Part shown: piece by piece, positions 45,853 through 54,036 of the stretch
Layout of the letters: each line of letters begins with the position of its first letter
How positions within the stretch are numbered: position 1 is the stretch's first letter
NCBI GenBank assembly: GCA_965226215.1
Contig: CBDDCH010000002.1
Span: 3,038,001-3,102,000 of the forward strand
Reading direction: 5' to 3'
DNA from: G963668345 sp965226215
GTDB lineage: Bacteria > Acidobacteriota > Terriglobia > Bryobacterales > UBA6623
Length of the DNA: 64,000 nt
The notes under the pieces: generated by a model
Told to the model about the DNA's origin: nothing
The model's input: the letters and a program-made list of their open reading frames with translations, nothing else
Database searches by the model: none
Position numbers and translations under genes: made by a program

Positions 45853-48432
45853 TCACTGCGGCAACTTCGGCAACCCCGGATCGTACTCGCGATGATGCTC
45901 GGGACAAATCCAAAGATAATCGCCCGCTGCCGTGGGGAACCCCCGCATCCCGGCCCACTTGCGGTTGGGATCGAGTTCCAGCAGCAGCGAATGGAATTGC
46001 CGAAAGGCCGAACCTTGCGCCCGCGTGAGCCCGCTGATAGAGGACCCCAGCTCGTCTCCCATCGCCTTCGTCGAGGGCGCCAGCTCTTTTGTAAACTTTT
46101 CCATTGATTCAAGCTGCTTCGAGGTCGCCTTCTCGATGATTTGGTCCGCCCCAGGCATGCCGGCCAGGGCGACCACCACGCGCAACGATGTGGCGACAAT
46201 CGATAGATAGGGACCCAAATCGGCGAGCCATTCTTTCGTCTGGTGGAACGTGTACTCGCCGTCTTCACACGGATGCTCCTCGCCCGGGTGCTCGCACCAC
46301 AGCGTCAACTCGAACTTCTCCCGAAAAGCGCCCCCGCCGGTGGGGACGATCGTGAATAGCCGGGGGCACTCGCGCGTCTCGTCGCTTAGGGCCTTGAGGA
46401 GCGTTCGCATCTGCGTCGCACTTTCGCTCCGCTGCTGCTCCAGTTGCTCCGCGGTGGCTGCGGTTTTCACGTAGCTCAGAATTTCCTCAAGCCTTCGCTC
46501 TGTCGGCGAGACCGGCGCCTCAAGCCCTGTAAGCAAGAGCGCCACATCCTGCACCTGACGGCAGCGGACGCAACGAATATCATCGATCTCGTCCTCGCGA
46601 AGCCCTTGCAAGTCTTCTAGGCCGAACCGGTAGTCGCAGTCGTCACCGTTCCTTTTCGTGCCGGGACACGGCACTAGCAAGTCATATCGCAGACCCTCCC
46701 AGCGGCTTTTAATCATGTTGGTTACGCTGTCGCGCAGAAGGCCAAAGAAATGGTCGGGCGACCTTCCCCGAACGGTCAGCCGAAGCTCGGTCGGTTCGAG
46801 CAACTCGAAGAGTCCCTCTTGGCCACGGTGAGCAAGGAAGACCCCCTCGCGCCAATGCAATTGCTCCCACGAGTACTTGTGATTCCTGACGGTCAGCCAG
46901 GACACAATCCCGGGGGGCTGGTCGTCCATCGAGCAGAGAACAGAAAGCTCACGCCACCCTTTGGGCGTTTCCGATTCTGTCTCCCACGGCAGCTCGGGCC
47001 GCTCGTACGGCACCAACTGGCCGACGAGACTTGCTTCTTGATCGGGGATGCGATACGAGATGTCAAACTTCTCCATCAGCCGTAGGAAAAACGGGTGGTA
47101 CTTGGTGTCGTACCGCTCCCAGTCGGGCTGGTTGTGGTCGAGCCAAATCTTGCGTAGGCGGCCGTGGGCCAGCTCGCCCCTGGCTTTGCGCGTCGCCTCG
47201 TCTTCGAGAACGTATCCGATGGCTTTCGTGAGCCACTCGGGCTTGATGACGACTACATCGCGCAGTCCCTCGTCTTCGCCGTAGTAGACAATGCGACCCA
47301 GATCGTGGAGTAGATCGAGCAGGGTTTCGGTTTCTTTTTCGTCCAGTTCGTGCTCACCGGCGATGTCGTTAAATCCCGTTCGGGAGATCTGCGGTTGTTC
47401 TAACGCCAGGGCCTCGTCACGAGCCGCGATCCAGTGGGCGCTCATGAGCTCGCCCATCTGGGGCAGTTTGGCCGCTTCGGCGGCAACGGTCTTGAGCAGA
47501 TCGTCGATACCGTTTCCGCTCTCGCAGTCCACGGCGTGACGGCCAGCCAACATACCGGGAAATCGTCTATCGAGTTTCGCGTAGTGCAGTTCCGGCTGGC
47601 GCGGCTCATCGGCGTGGGTGGAAACCAGGATGACACGGGCATCGGGAACGCGCAGTCGCATGCGCTTCAGCCAGCCTTCGACGGCTCCCGCTTCTTGTCC
47701 CTCGCGGGGCCACCACACCAGCAGATAAAGCGACCGCCGGCTGAAGAAGAACTGGTGCGTCACACGGTAAACTTCCTGCCCGCCGAAGTCCCAGGTGTTC
47801 AGAGTGAGAGTTTTCGCTCGATCGCCGGGATGGTCAAGCTGAAGCCGGCCGAGGTTGATGCCGTGGGTGGTTGTACGACCCTTGACGAACACGTCAGACC
47901 GCTTGGTTGGCTCGGCTCGCATGGCCTCGACCAGCGAAGTCTTGCCGACATTGCCTTCACCCACCAGCAGCAGCTTCGCTTCGTATTGCGCGGTGCTCTC
48001 TTTTTCAAGGCTGCGCAGGTAGGTAAGGACTGCTTCGGTCCCGCGCTTGATCAAGTCGGGGTAGGGCTCGGATAGAGGATTGTCCTTCAGCTCGAGCTTC
48101 TCTAGCTTCTCAAGCTGCCCCATTTCGGCCGGCAGGGTGGTCAGCTGATTGCGCGACAAGTAGACGTGCCGGAGGTCTTGGAGTTGGCCCATTTCTGGCG
48201 GCAACGAAGTCAACTGATTGCCGCGCAGCACAAGCTGCCATAGGTTTTGGAGTTGGCCAATTTCGGGCGGCAGGGCGGTCAACTGATTCCTCGCCAGGAA
48301 GAGATACCGGAGGCTTTGGAGTTGGCCGATTTCGGGCGGCAGGGCGGTCAGCCCTTTTTCTCTCAGGTCGAGGGTGTGGCGCTCGTCACGGGCGGCCTCG
48401 TCAATGATTTGCAACAGCTCTTCTTGTGTCAT
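45853..48432 (-). CDS. Roco protein: leucine-rich repeats, Roc GTPase, COR and C-terminal Cys-rich extension
   Basis: 859 residues. Five or so leucine-rich repeats (LTALPPEIGQLQSLRYLFLARNQ type) occupy residues ~20-125. The Roc GTPase follows: P-loop GEGNVGKTS (158-166), DFGGQE (215-220) and the base-recognition STHAD (271-275). A COR domain spans about 330-520 (KPEWLTKAIGYVL, ISYRIP). Beyond that lies a less usual extension with paired cysteines (CPGTKRNGDDC, CVRC, later CEHPGEEHPC) and a C-terminal CPEHH. Bacterial Roco proteins are dimerising GTPases with few known roles; some act in multicellularity or innate-immune-like signalling. A long ~114-bp repeat array lies upstream of its start. 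Confidence 0.88.
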   Translation of the reverse strand: MTQEELLQIIDEAARDERHTLDLREKGLTALPPEIGQLQSLRYLFLARNQLTALPPEIGQLQNLWQLVLRGNQLTSLPPEMGQLQDLRHVYLSRNQLTTLPAEMGQLEKLEKLELKDNPLSEPYPDLIKRGTEAVLTYLRSLEKESTAQYEAKLLLVGEGNVGKTSLVEAMRAEPTKRSDVFVKGRTTTHGINLGRLQLDHPGDRAKTLTLNTWDFGGQEVYRVTHQFFFSRRSLYLLVWWPREGQEAGAVEGWLKRMRLRVPDARVILVSTHADEPRQPELHYAKLDRRFPGMLAGRHAVDCESGNGIDDLLKTVAAEAAKLPQMGELMSAHWIAARDEALALEQPQISRTGFNDIAGEHELDEKETETLLDLLHDLGRIVYYGEDEGLRDVVVIKPEWLTKAIGYVLEDEATRKARGELAHGRLRKIWLDHNQPDWERYDTKYHPFFLRLMEKFDISYRIPDQEASLVGQLVPYERPELPWETESETPKGWRELSVLCSMDDQPPGIVSWLTVRNHKYSWEQLHWREGVFLAHRGQEGLFELLEPTELRLTVRGRSPDHFFGLLRDSVTNMIKSRWEGLRYDLLVPCPGTKRNGDDCDYRFGLEDLQGLREDEIDDIRCVRCRQVQDVALLLTGLEAPVSPTERRLEEILSYVKTAATAEQLEQQRSESATQMRTLLKALSDETRECPRLFTIVPTGGGAFREKFELTLWCEHPGEEHPCEDGEYTFHQTKEWLADLGPYLSIVATSLRVVVALAGMPGADQIIEKATSKQLESMEKFTKELAPSTKAMGDELGSSISGLTRAQGSAFRQFHSLLLELDPNRKWAGMRGFPTAAGDYLWICPEHHREYDPGLPKLPQ

Positions 48433-48576
48433 CGGTCGGCTCGGCTTCGATCAACCGCTACTACTATACGCCGCCGCGCCGTAGTCGGCGACCAAGGCTG
48501 CCGAAAATCAACTCAATTAGCAAGTCTCCGCTTGCCAGACCCGCGACCAATCATTCCGAGCCGCGACTGTAAGGGA

Positions 48577-49027
48577 GCGTCGGGGAAATCGTCGCTATTG
48601 GTACTTGGCCTGTCACTAGCGTTCCAGGCTCAGTTCCTTGCTCGCGCACACCCTCGCGACGAGCGAAACGGAGCCGCGAACGCAAGTGAGCGGTCGGGGA
48701 AATCGTCGCTATTGGTACTTGACCTGTCACTCGCGTTCCAGGCTCAGGTCCTTGCTCGCACACACCCTCGCGATGAGCGAAACGGAGCCGCGAACGCTGT
48801 GAGCGGTCGGGGAAATCGTCGCTATAGGTACTTGACCTGTCACTCGCGTTCCAGGCTCAGTTCCTTGCTCGCGCACACCCTCGCGATGAGCGAAACGGAG
48901 CCGCGAACGCAAGTGAGCGGTCGGGGAAATCGTCGCTATTGGTACCTGACCTGTCACTCGCGTTCCAGGCTCAGTTCCTTGCTCGCGCACACCCTCGCGA
49001 CGAGCGAAACGGAGCCGCGAACGCAAG
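48577..49027. repeat. Tandem repeat, four units of ~114 bp
   Basis: Units begin at 48581, 48695, 48808 and 48922, each with CGGGGAAATCGTCGCTAT, then CCTGTCACT, GCGTTCCAGGCTCAG, CTTGCTCGCGCACACCCTCG and GAGCCGCGAACG. The spacings are 114, 113 and 114 bp. Units differ by a handful of bases. They carry no start codon/ribosome site pattern of a gene, although the frame stays open across them on both strands. Confidence 0.85.
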
Positions 49028-49028
49028 G

Positions 49029-49132
49029 GTTTGTGAAAAAACCTTGGGACAGTCAACCGCGGCTCAAGACGCCACTGATTCTAAGTGACTCCCAGGACGC
49101 CGCTTGTGACAGTCCCCGGTTTTTTCACAAGC
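49029..49132. repeat. Inverted repeat adjoining the tandem array
   Basis: The arms are TTGTGAAAAAACC..GGGACAGTC (about 49031-49054) and its reverse complement GACAGTCCCCGGTTTTTTCACAA (49108-49130), separated by about 53 bp. The arms match except for two or three positions. The block is non-coding and resembles a miniature inverted-repeat element or fold-back structure. Confidence 0.7.
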
Positions 49133-49227
49133 GCGCGGGCCCGCGGGCTTACGCCCAAGCCTCTGTGCGATCATGTTCAGCAAGCTGACTGTCGAGCTCG
49201 CTTCGGAGACCTGGGTCCGCTGTGGGA

Positions 49228-51318
49228 TCAGTGGGCCGGCACGGCTTCCAACTGCTGTTTCGCGGCCGCGACCACGCTGTCGGCAGTGAAGCCGAACTTT
49301 TTCTGGAGTTCTTTAAGCGGAGCAGAGGCGCCAAAGGTTCTCATTCCGATGGTGTGACCCCCCAGCCCGACGTATCGATCCCAACCAAGCGTCGAGGCCA
49401 GCTCCACCGAAACCCGGGCACTCACATCGGGCGGAATGACGCTGTCTCGGTACTGCTGGTCTTGCTGCTCGAATAGCTCCCAGGACGGCATGCTCACGAC
49501 TCGTGCCTTGATATCCTCGCCTTTGAGCTGTTCGTAGGCGTCCACACAGAGTCCCACTTCGCTGCCCGTGGCCAGCAGAAGAACGTCTGGTGTTCCACCC
49601 TCCGCATCTGCCAAGACGTAAGCTCCCCGGGCAAGACCGGATGCCGCCGCGTATTTGGCGCGGTCCAAGGTTGGGAGCGCTTGCCGGGACAGCACCAGCG
49701 CCACAGGCTGGTGACGAAGCCGTAGGATGACTCGCCAAGCCTCGACAACTTCGTTAGGGTCGCCGGGACGCAACGTAATCAGTCCCGGAACGGCCCGCAA
49801 AGAGGTAAGTTGCTCGACCGGCTGGTGCGTTGGGCCGTCTTCGCCTACGCCAATCGAGTCATGAGTAAAGATGTAGATGACCGGCAACTCCATCAACGCG
49901 CTCAGCCGGATCGCGGGACGCGAATAGTCGCTGAAGATCAGGAAGCCCGACCCGAACGGGCGAACTTTGCAGTGCGAAAGCCCGTTCAGGATCGAGGCCA
50001 TGGCGTGTTCGCGGACGCCGAAATGAACGTTGCGGCCTCCTGGGGTGTCCGCCGTGAAATCGCCCGCTCCAGAGAACGTCAGCCGCGTCTTGGTTGAGGG
50101 AGCCAAATCGGCCGAGCCGCCAACGAGCCAAGGGATATTCTGGGCCACCACGTTGATCACTTGGCCCGATGCGTCCCTTCCGGATACGCCTTTCGGGTCC
50201 GCCGGAAAGCTCGGCAGATCGAGCGGCAGCTCCTCCGGCAACTCGCGGTGCTGCATCTTGTAGAGATGGTCGGCCAGCGTCGGATGAGCTTTTCGGTATT
50301 CCTCGAATCTCTCCATCCAGGCCTCGCGAAGAGAACGGCCTCGCTGCGCTATCTGCTGCTGGAAGCTCTCCCTTACCGCCTCGGGAACCAGGAACTTGGC
50401 GTCTTCTGGCCAACCATAGGTCTTCTTGGTAAGCCGAATCTCATCCTCTCCTAACGGAGCACCGTGGGCCGCGCTGGTATCCTGCTTGTTCGGCGAGCCG
50501 TAGGCGATGTGGCTGTCGACGATGATCAAGGTCGGCCGGTCCTGCACGTTCTTGAACGTCTTGAATGCCCGGTCGAGCATATCCAGATCGTTGGCGTCGC
50601 CGACACGAGTGACGTTCCATCCGTAGCCGATGAAGCGCGTAGCAACGTCGTCGCTGAAGGCCCAATCGGTGTGACCCTCGATCGAAATCTTGTTGTTGTC
50701 GTAGATCCAGCAAAGGTTTGAGAGTTTGAGGTGACCGGCCAGGGAAGCAGCCTCACTGCTGACCCCTTCCATCATGCAGCCATCCCCGCAAAGCGCGTAC
50801 GTGTCGTAGTCGAACATCGTGAATTGGGGACGGTTGAAATAGTCGGCCATCCATTTGCCGGCCATGGCCATACCCACGCTCGTCGCCACCCCTTGGCCGA
50901 GCGGGCCCGTGGTCGTCTCAACCCCTGACGTCCAGCGGTACTCGGGGTCACCCGGCGACTTGCTCTCGAGCTGTCGAAAGCGTTGGATGTCTTCGAGAGT
51001 TACAGCCAGCTTGCCGAGCGTCTCGTACCTCGGGTTGACAGCTCGAACGCCGCACAAATGCAACATCGAGTACAGCAACATCGAAGCGTGGCCTATCGAG
51101 AGGACAAATCGATCGCGGTTCGGCCAAATGGGGTCCTGGGGGTCAAACCGGAGATGACGCTGCCACAGGCAATAAACGACCGGTGCCAGGGCCATCGGTG
51201 TGCCGGGGTGACCGGAATTGGCCTGTTGCACGGCGTCCATCGACAGCGTCCGGATCGTGTTGACGCCTAGTGTGTCGATGTGATCCGCGTGATGGACGGC
51301 AGTCGTGTGCCTCGTCAT
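49228..51318 (-). CDS. tkt: Transketolase
   Basis: 696 residues from ATG 51318, which is preceded by GGGAGG. The N-terminal pyrimidine-type domain has SGHPGTPM (His37) and the thiamine diphosphate motif GDG (178-180) with the matching NNK about 30 residues later. DSHIAYGSPNKQ and later VFTHDSIGVGEDGPTHQPVEQ (the catalytic Glu region) are canonical. It transfers two-carbon units between sugar phosphates in the pentose phosphate and Calvin cycles. It is a single gene; no neighbouring talA or rpe is seen. Confidence 0.95.
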   Translation of the reverse strand: MTRHTTAVHHADHIDTLGVNTIRTLSMDAVQQANSGHPGTPMALAPVVYCLWQRHLRFDPQDPIWPNRDRFVLSIGHASMLLYSMLHLCGVRAVNPRYETLGKLAVTLEDIQRFRQLESKSPGDPEYRWTSGVETTTGPLGQGVATSVGMAMAGKWMADYFNRPQFTMFDYDTYALCGDGCMMEGVSSEAASLAGHLKLSNLCWIYDNNKISIEGHTDWAFSDDVATRFIGYGWNVTRVGDANDLDMLDRAFKTFKNVQDRPTLIIVDSHIAYGSPNKQDTSAAHGAPLGEDEIRLTKKTYGWPEDAKFLVPEAVRESFQQQIAQRGRSLREAWMERFEEYRKAHPTLADHLYKMQHRELPEELPLDLPSFPADPKGVSGRDASGQVINVVAQNIPWLVGGSADLAPSTKTRLTFSGAGDFTADTPGGRNVHFGVREHAMASILNGLSHCKVRPFGSGFLIFSDYSRPAIRLSALMELPVIYIFTHDSIGVGEDGPTHQPVEQLTSLRAVPGLITLRPGDPNEVVEAWRVILRLRHQPVALVLSRQALPTLDRAKYAAASGLARGAYVLADAEGGTPDVLLLATGSEVGLCVDAYEQLKGEDIKARVVSMPSWELFEQQDQQYRDSVIPPDVSARVSVELASTLGWDRYVGLGGHTIGMRTFGASAPLKELQKKFGFTADSVVAAAKQQLEAVPAH

Positions 51319-51524
51319 GGCAGAACCTCCCGCTCTATTCATCGCAGTCTAGCACCGTGGCTTTAGAGCCCGCGCCCTTTCTTTATAGTGATTTAACGTT
51401 CGGCGCCCCGGGGCGCGCGGGGCAAGAGGCGCTACAAAAATTGCAATCGCCAGGATTGGCGTTTAGCCGATTACGGCTTTCGTCGACATCTGTTCTGCGG
51501 TTGGGGACACCTGTTACGGCTTAC

Positions 51525-51627
51525 GGCATTTCGCAAATACAGCTACGTATCAATCAGCTTGTCGAGGTGTTGCGGCTCATCAGCTCGGGCGCAATGAATT
51601 GCGCCCCTACCTTTGCGAAATGACGCC
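51525..51627. repeat. Fold-back repeat upstream of transketolase
   Basis: Outer arms GGCATTTCGCAAA (51525-51537) and TTTGCGAAATGACGCC (51612-51627) pair with one extra base. An inner palindrome GGGCGCAATGAATTGCGCCC (51588-51607) sits near the right arm. The whole 337-bp space between the TlpA and transketolase genes holds nothing else recognisable. Confidence 0.65.
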
Positions 51628-51655
51628 TGTTCGCTGCTGTCGCTTGTGAACAGGG

Positions 51656-52495
51656 TCAGAGTGGCAAGCCGGCCCGCGCAAGCGCGTCACGCAATGTCTT
51701 TTCGGAATGCAGACCTACCAGGTACGAGGCGATTCTGCCCTCGCGATCAATGATCACCGCCGTTGGGATGGCAGTAACCTGAAATTGCCTGCCGACCTTG
51801 TTTCCGCTGTCCACCAGAGTCGGGAAGGTATACCCGTTTTCCCTGACAAAGTTTCGAGCGTTCTGCTCGGACTCGCCGTTGACTCCAAGCAGGACCAAGC
51901 CTCTGCGGGAGAACTCCCGGTGCAGGGCCTCGAGTTGGGGCATTCCCCTGCGGCATACCCCACACCACGTAGCCCAAAAGTTCAGCATCACGACTTTGCC
52001 TCGCAGAGCCGCCAGCCGAAACGATCTCCGCGATAAGTCGCCCAACGCAAAGTCGCCGGCGGGTTGCCCGAGCAAACTGCCTCGGGGTCGGCGGTCCGGC
52101 TCGCGCGTTACGCCTTCAGGTGACGGGCTTTCCTGAGGAAGGCGGCTGCTGATCACGCTGACCAGGACTTGGCTGTCGAAAGAAGCTTTCCGACGCGCCT
52201 GCTCGAAGTCTTCCCCGCCCCCGACCAAACTCCTCGGAACGTACCCGCGGAAAGTGTCGCCGTCAATCTTGGCCGACACCGAGTAGCAAGGGCTGTTTCC
52301 GCTTGCGATCGAGAATCGTAGTCGCAGAACCTGGCCCTTCCGGAGCGAAGCGACCTCGGGTGCATGATCGGAGCATTCCGAGCGCAGCAAAACTTGATCT
52401 TCCTTGACGACAAGACGCGTGGCGCCCACGAGCGAGGTCTGCCAGGCACACAGCAAGCCCGCCGCAAAAGCAATCGATGAATGCAGAGAGTTCAC
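51656..52495 (-). CDS. TlpA/ResA-like thiol-disulfide oxidoreductase with N-terminal SH3-like region
   Basis: 279 residues with a signal peptide (IAFAAGLLCAWQTSLVGA). Residues ~27-95 look like a bacterial SH3-type module (VVKEDQVLLRSE, GYVPRSLVGGGEDF). The thioredoxin-like AhpC/TSA domain follows from ~140 with the active site WCGVC (Cys178 and Cys181) and TAIPTAVIIDREG near the cis-proline. It is periplasmic and probably reduces disulfides during cytochrome c maturation or protein repair; the DUF1549 and peroxidase cytochromes in the window would be candidate clients (inference). Confidence 0.85.
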   Translation of the reverse strand: MNSLHSSIAFAAGLLCAWQTSLVGATRLVVKEDQVLLRSECSDHAPEVASLRKGQVLRLRFSIASGNSPCYSVSAKIDGDTFRGYVPRSLVGGGEDFEQARRKASFDSQVLVSVISSRLPQESPSPEGVTREPDRRPRGSLLGQPAGDFALGDLSRRSFRLAALRGKVVMLNFWATWCGVCRRGMPQLEALHREFSRRGLVLLGVNGESEQNARNFVRENGYTFPTLVDSGNKVGRQFQVTAIPTAVIIDREGRIASYLVGLHSEKTLRDALARAGLPL

Positions 52496-52834
52496 TATTG
52501 GAATCTTACCCGGCTAGCAATATCGACACAAGAGAAGACAGGCTAAGTCCCACCGCATCCCGCGGACTTTAACGACCGTGTATCCGACATGAAATACCTG
52601 GACTGGTCATGCGGATAGGCCTGAGAGGAGGCGATCAGACCGCACACAGGGCAGGTGCGGGAGGTCTCAATCGTTGAAAAACGGCAGCGGAAGACCGGAA
52701 TAGGACGCGTGGCATGGCGTTTGGTTCGCGCCCTACTGGATTCTGCTAGGCTGGGCCCCTTGAAAATAGGTTCGCCGGTAGGGGAAACGCAATGGGCGTC
52801 GAGGGCTGACGCTCGCCGTCAGGATTTCACAAAA
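52496..52834. other. Divergent intergenic region
   Basis: About 340 bp between the TlpA-like and DctP genes. An open frame runs in phase from 52655 to the DctP start but encodes no plausible signal peptide, so it is treated as a leader. No RNA or repeat identified. Confidence 0.4.
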
Positions 52835-53851
52835 GTGAGTTCAAAAACGAAGGCGACGGTGTGCGACTGGCTAGTCCGAGGTGCTGTTGCGGCGCTCGTG
52901 CTGGCCAGTTGGCAGTGCGGCAGCCCCAACCGCGCGGCCACGTTCGAGCTGAAGTTGGGCCACGTCGCTCAACCGGGATCACTGATCGCACTCTCGGCCG
53001 AAGAGTTTGCTCGCCGCGCCAACGAAAGGTTGGGCGGTACGGCTAAGGTGATCGTCTTTGGGTCATCTCAGCTCGGCAACGACAACATCCTGCTCCAGAA
53101 GCTCAAGCTGGAAACGGTCGACTTCGGGCTGCCCTCCACGATCATGTCTTCCGTGGTCGATGCTTTCGGGCTCTTTGAAATGCCCTATTTGGTAAAGGAT
53201 CGCCAGCACATGGGGCGCATCGAGGAAAACATCTTCTGGCCGAAAATCGCGCCGCTTGCCGAACAGAAGGGCTACAAGATCATCGCTGTTTGGGAAAACG
53301 GCTTCCGGCATATCACGAACAACGTTCGCCCCATCGTTGTTCCCGACGACTTACGAGGCATCAAGCTGCGCACGCCGAGAGGCCGCTGGCGAGTGAAGCT
53401 CTTTCAGACTTTCGGAGCCAACCCGACACCGATGCCACTCTCTGAAGTTTTCGTGGCTCTCCAAACCGGAGTGACCGACGGACAGGAAAACCCGCTCGCC
53501 CAAACGTATGGTGGAAAGTTCTTCGAAGTGCAAGAGTACCTCTCACTCACCAGCCACGTTTACAGTCCTGCCTACCTCACCGTGGGAGCCAAAAGATGGG
53601 CCAAACTCCCGGCGGGAATGCGGCAAACCTTGGAACACGCCGCCCGCGAAACCCAGGAGTTCGTCACCACCACAGCGGAACAAATGGATCAAGAGTTGCT
53701 CGAAAAGCTGAAGGGATCAAACATTCAAGTGAACACGGCCGACCGGGCAAGCTTTTTCGAAGCGAGCAGCCCCATCTACGAGGAGTTTATGCAGTCGGTC
53801 CCTGGCGCGAAAGAGTGGGTGCGGACGGCCGTTGCGCTAGCCAACCCTTAG
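52835..53851 (+). CDS. dctP: TRAP-type C4-dicarboxylate substrate-binding protein
   Basis: 338 residues from GTG 52835, chosen because it gives a signal sequence ending AALVLASWQC, probably a lipoprotein cysteine. The DctP/SiaP pattern is clear: LKLGHVAQPGS, ELIA-type AEEFARRANERLGG, VIVFGSSQLGND, IKLRTPRGR (the carboxylate-binding Arg), PMPLSEVFVALQTGVTDGQENPL and EYLSLTSHVYSP. It delivers an organic acid to a TRAP membrane transporter (dctQ/dctM). Neither of those is in the neighbourhood, so it is an orphan here or serves a distant transporter. Confidence 0.88.
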   Translation: MSSKTKATVCDWLVRGAVAALVLASWQCGSPNRAATFELKLGHVAQPGSLIALSAEEFARRANERLGGTAKVIVFGSSQLGNDNILLQKLKLETVDFGLPSTIMSSVVDAFGLFEMPYLVKDRQHMGRIEENIFWPKIAPLAEQKGYKIIAVWENGFRHITNNVRPIVVPDDLRGIKLRTPRGRWRVKLFQTFGANPTPMPLSEVFVALQTGVTDGQENPLAQTYGGKFFEVQEYLSLTSHVYSPAYLTVGAKRWAKLPAGMRQTLEHAARETQEFVTTTAEQMDQELLEKLKGSNIQVNTADRASFFEASSPIYEEFMQSVPGAKEWVRTAVALANP

Positions 53852-54036
53852 CCCGCTTTTCTCACCACGACCGCGGCGGATGAGGCGAAAGGCCCGGCGG
53901 CCATGGCTCGCGGCCAGTTTGTGTACATCGCCCTGCGTACAGTATGTCGGCAAGCGGGCGCGATGAATCTCGTCCCTCCATCCTTGACGGCGGGCCCTTG
54001 CTTCGACTCTTGCCGACCGCTGGTGAGAAATGCGGG

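Noticed and set aside
48577..49027. CRISPR array
   Set aside because: Units are ~114 bp and contiguous with no unique spacers, and no cas gene is present.
45853..52495. A defence island built around the Roco gene
   Set aside because: Neighbours are a cupin, transketolase and a TlpA-like protein; no nuclease, methylase or toxin-antitoxin gene accompanies it.
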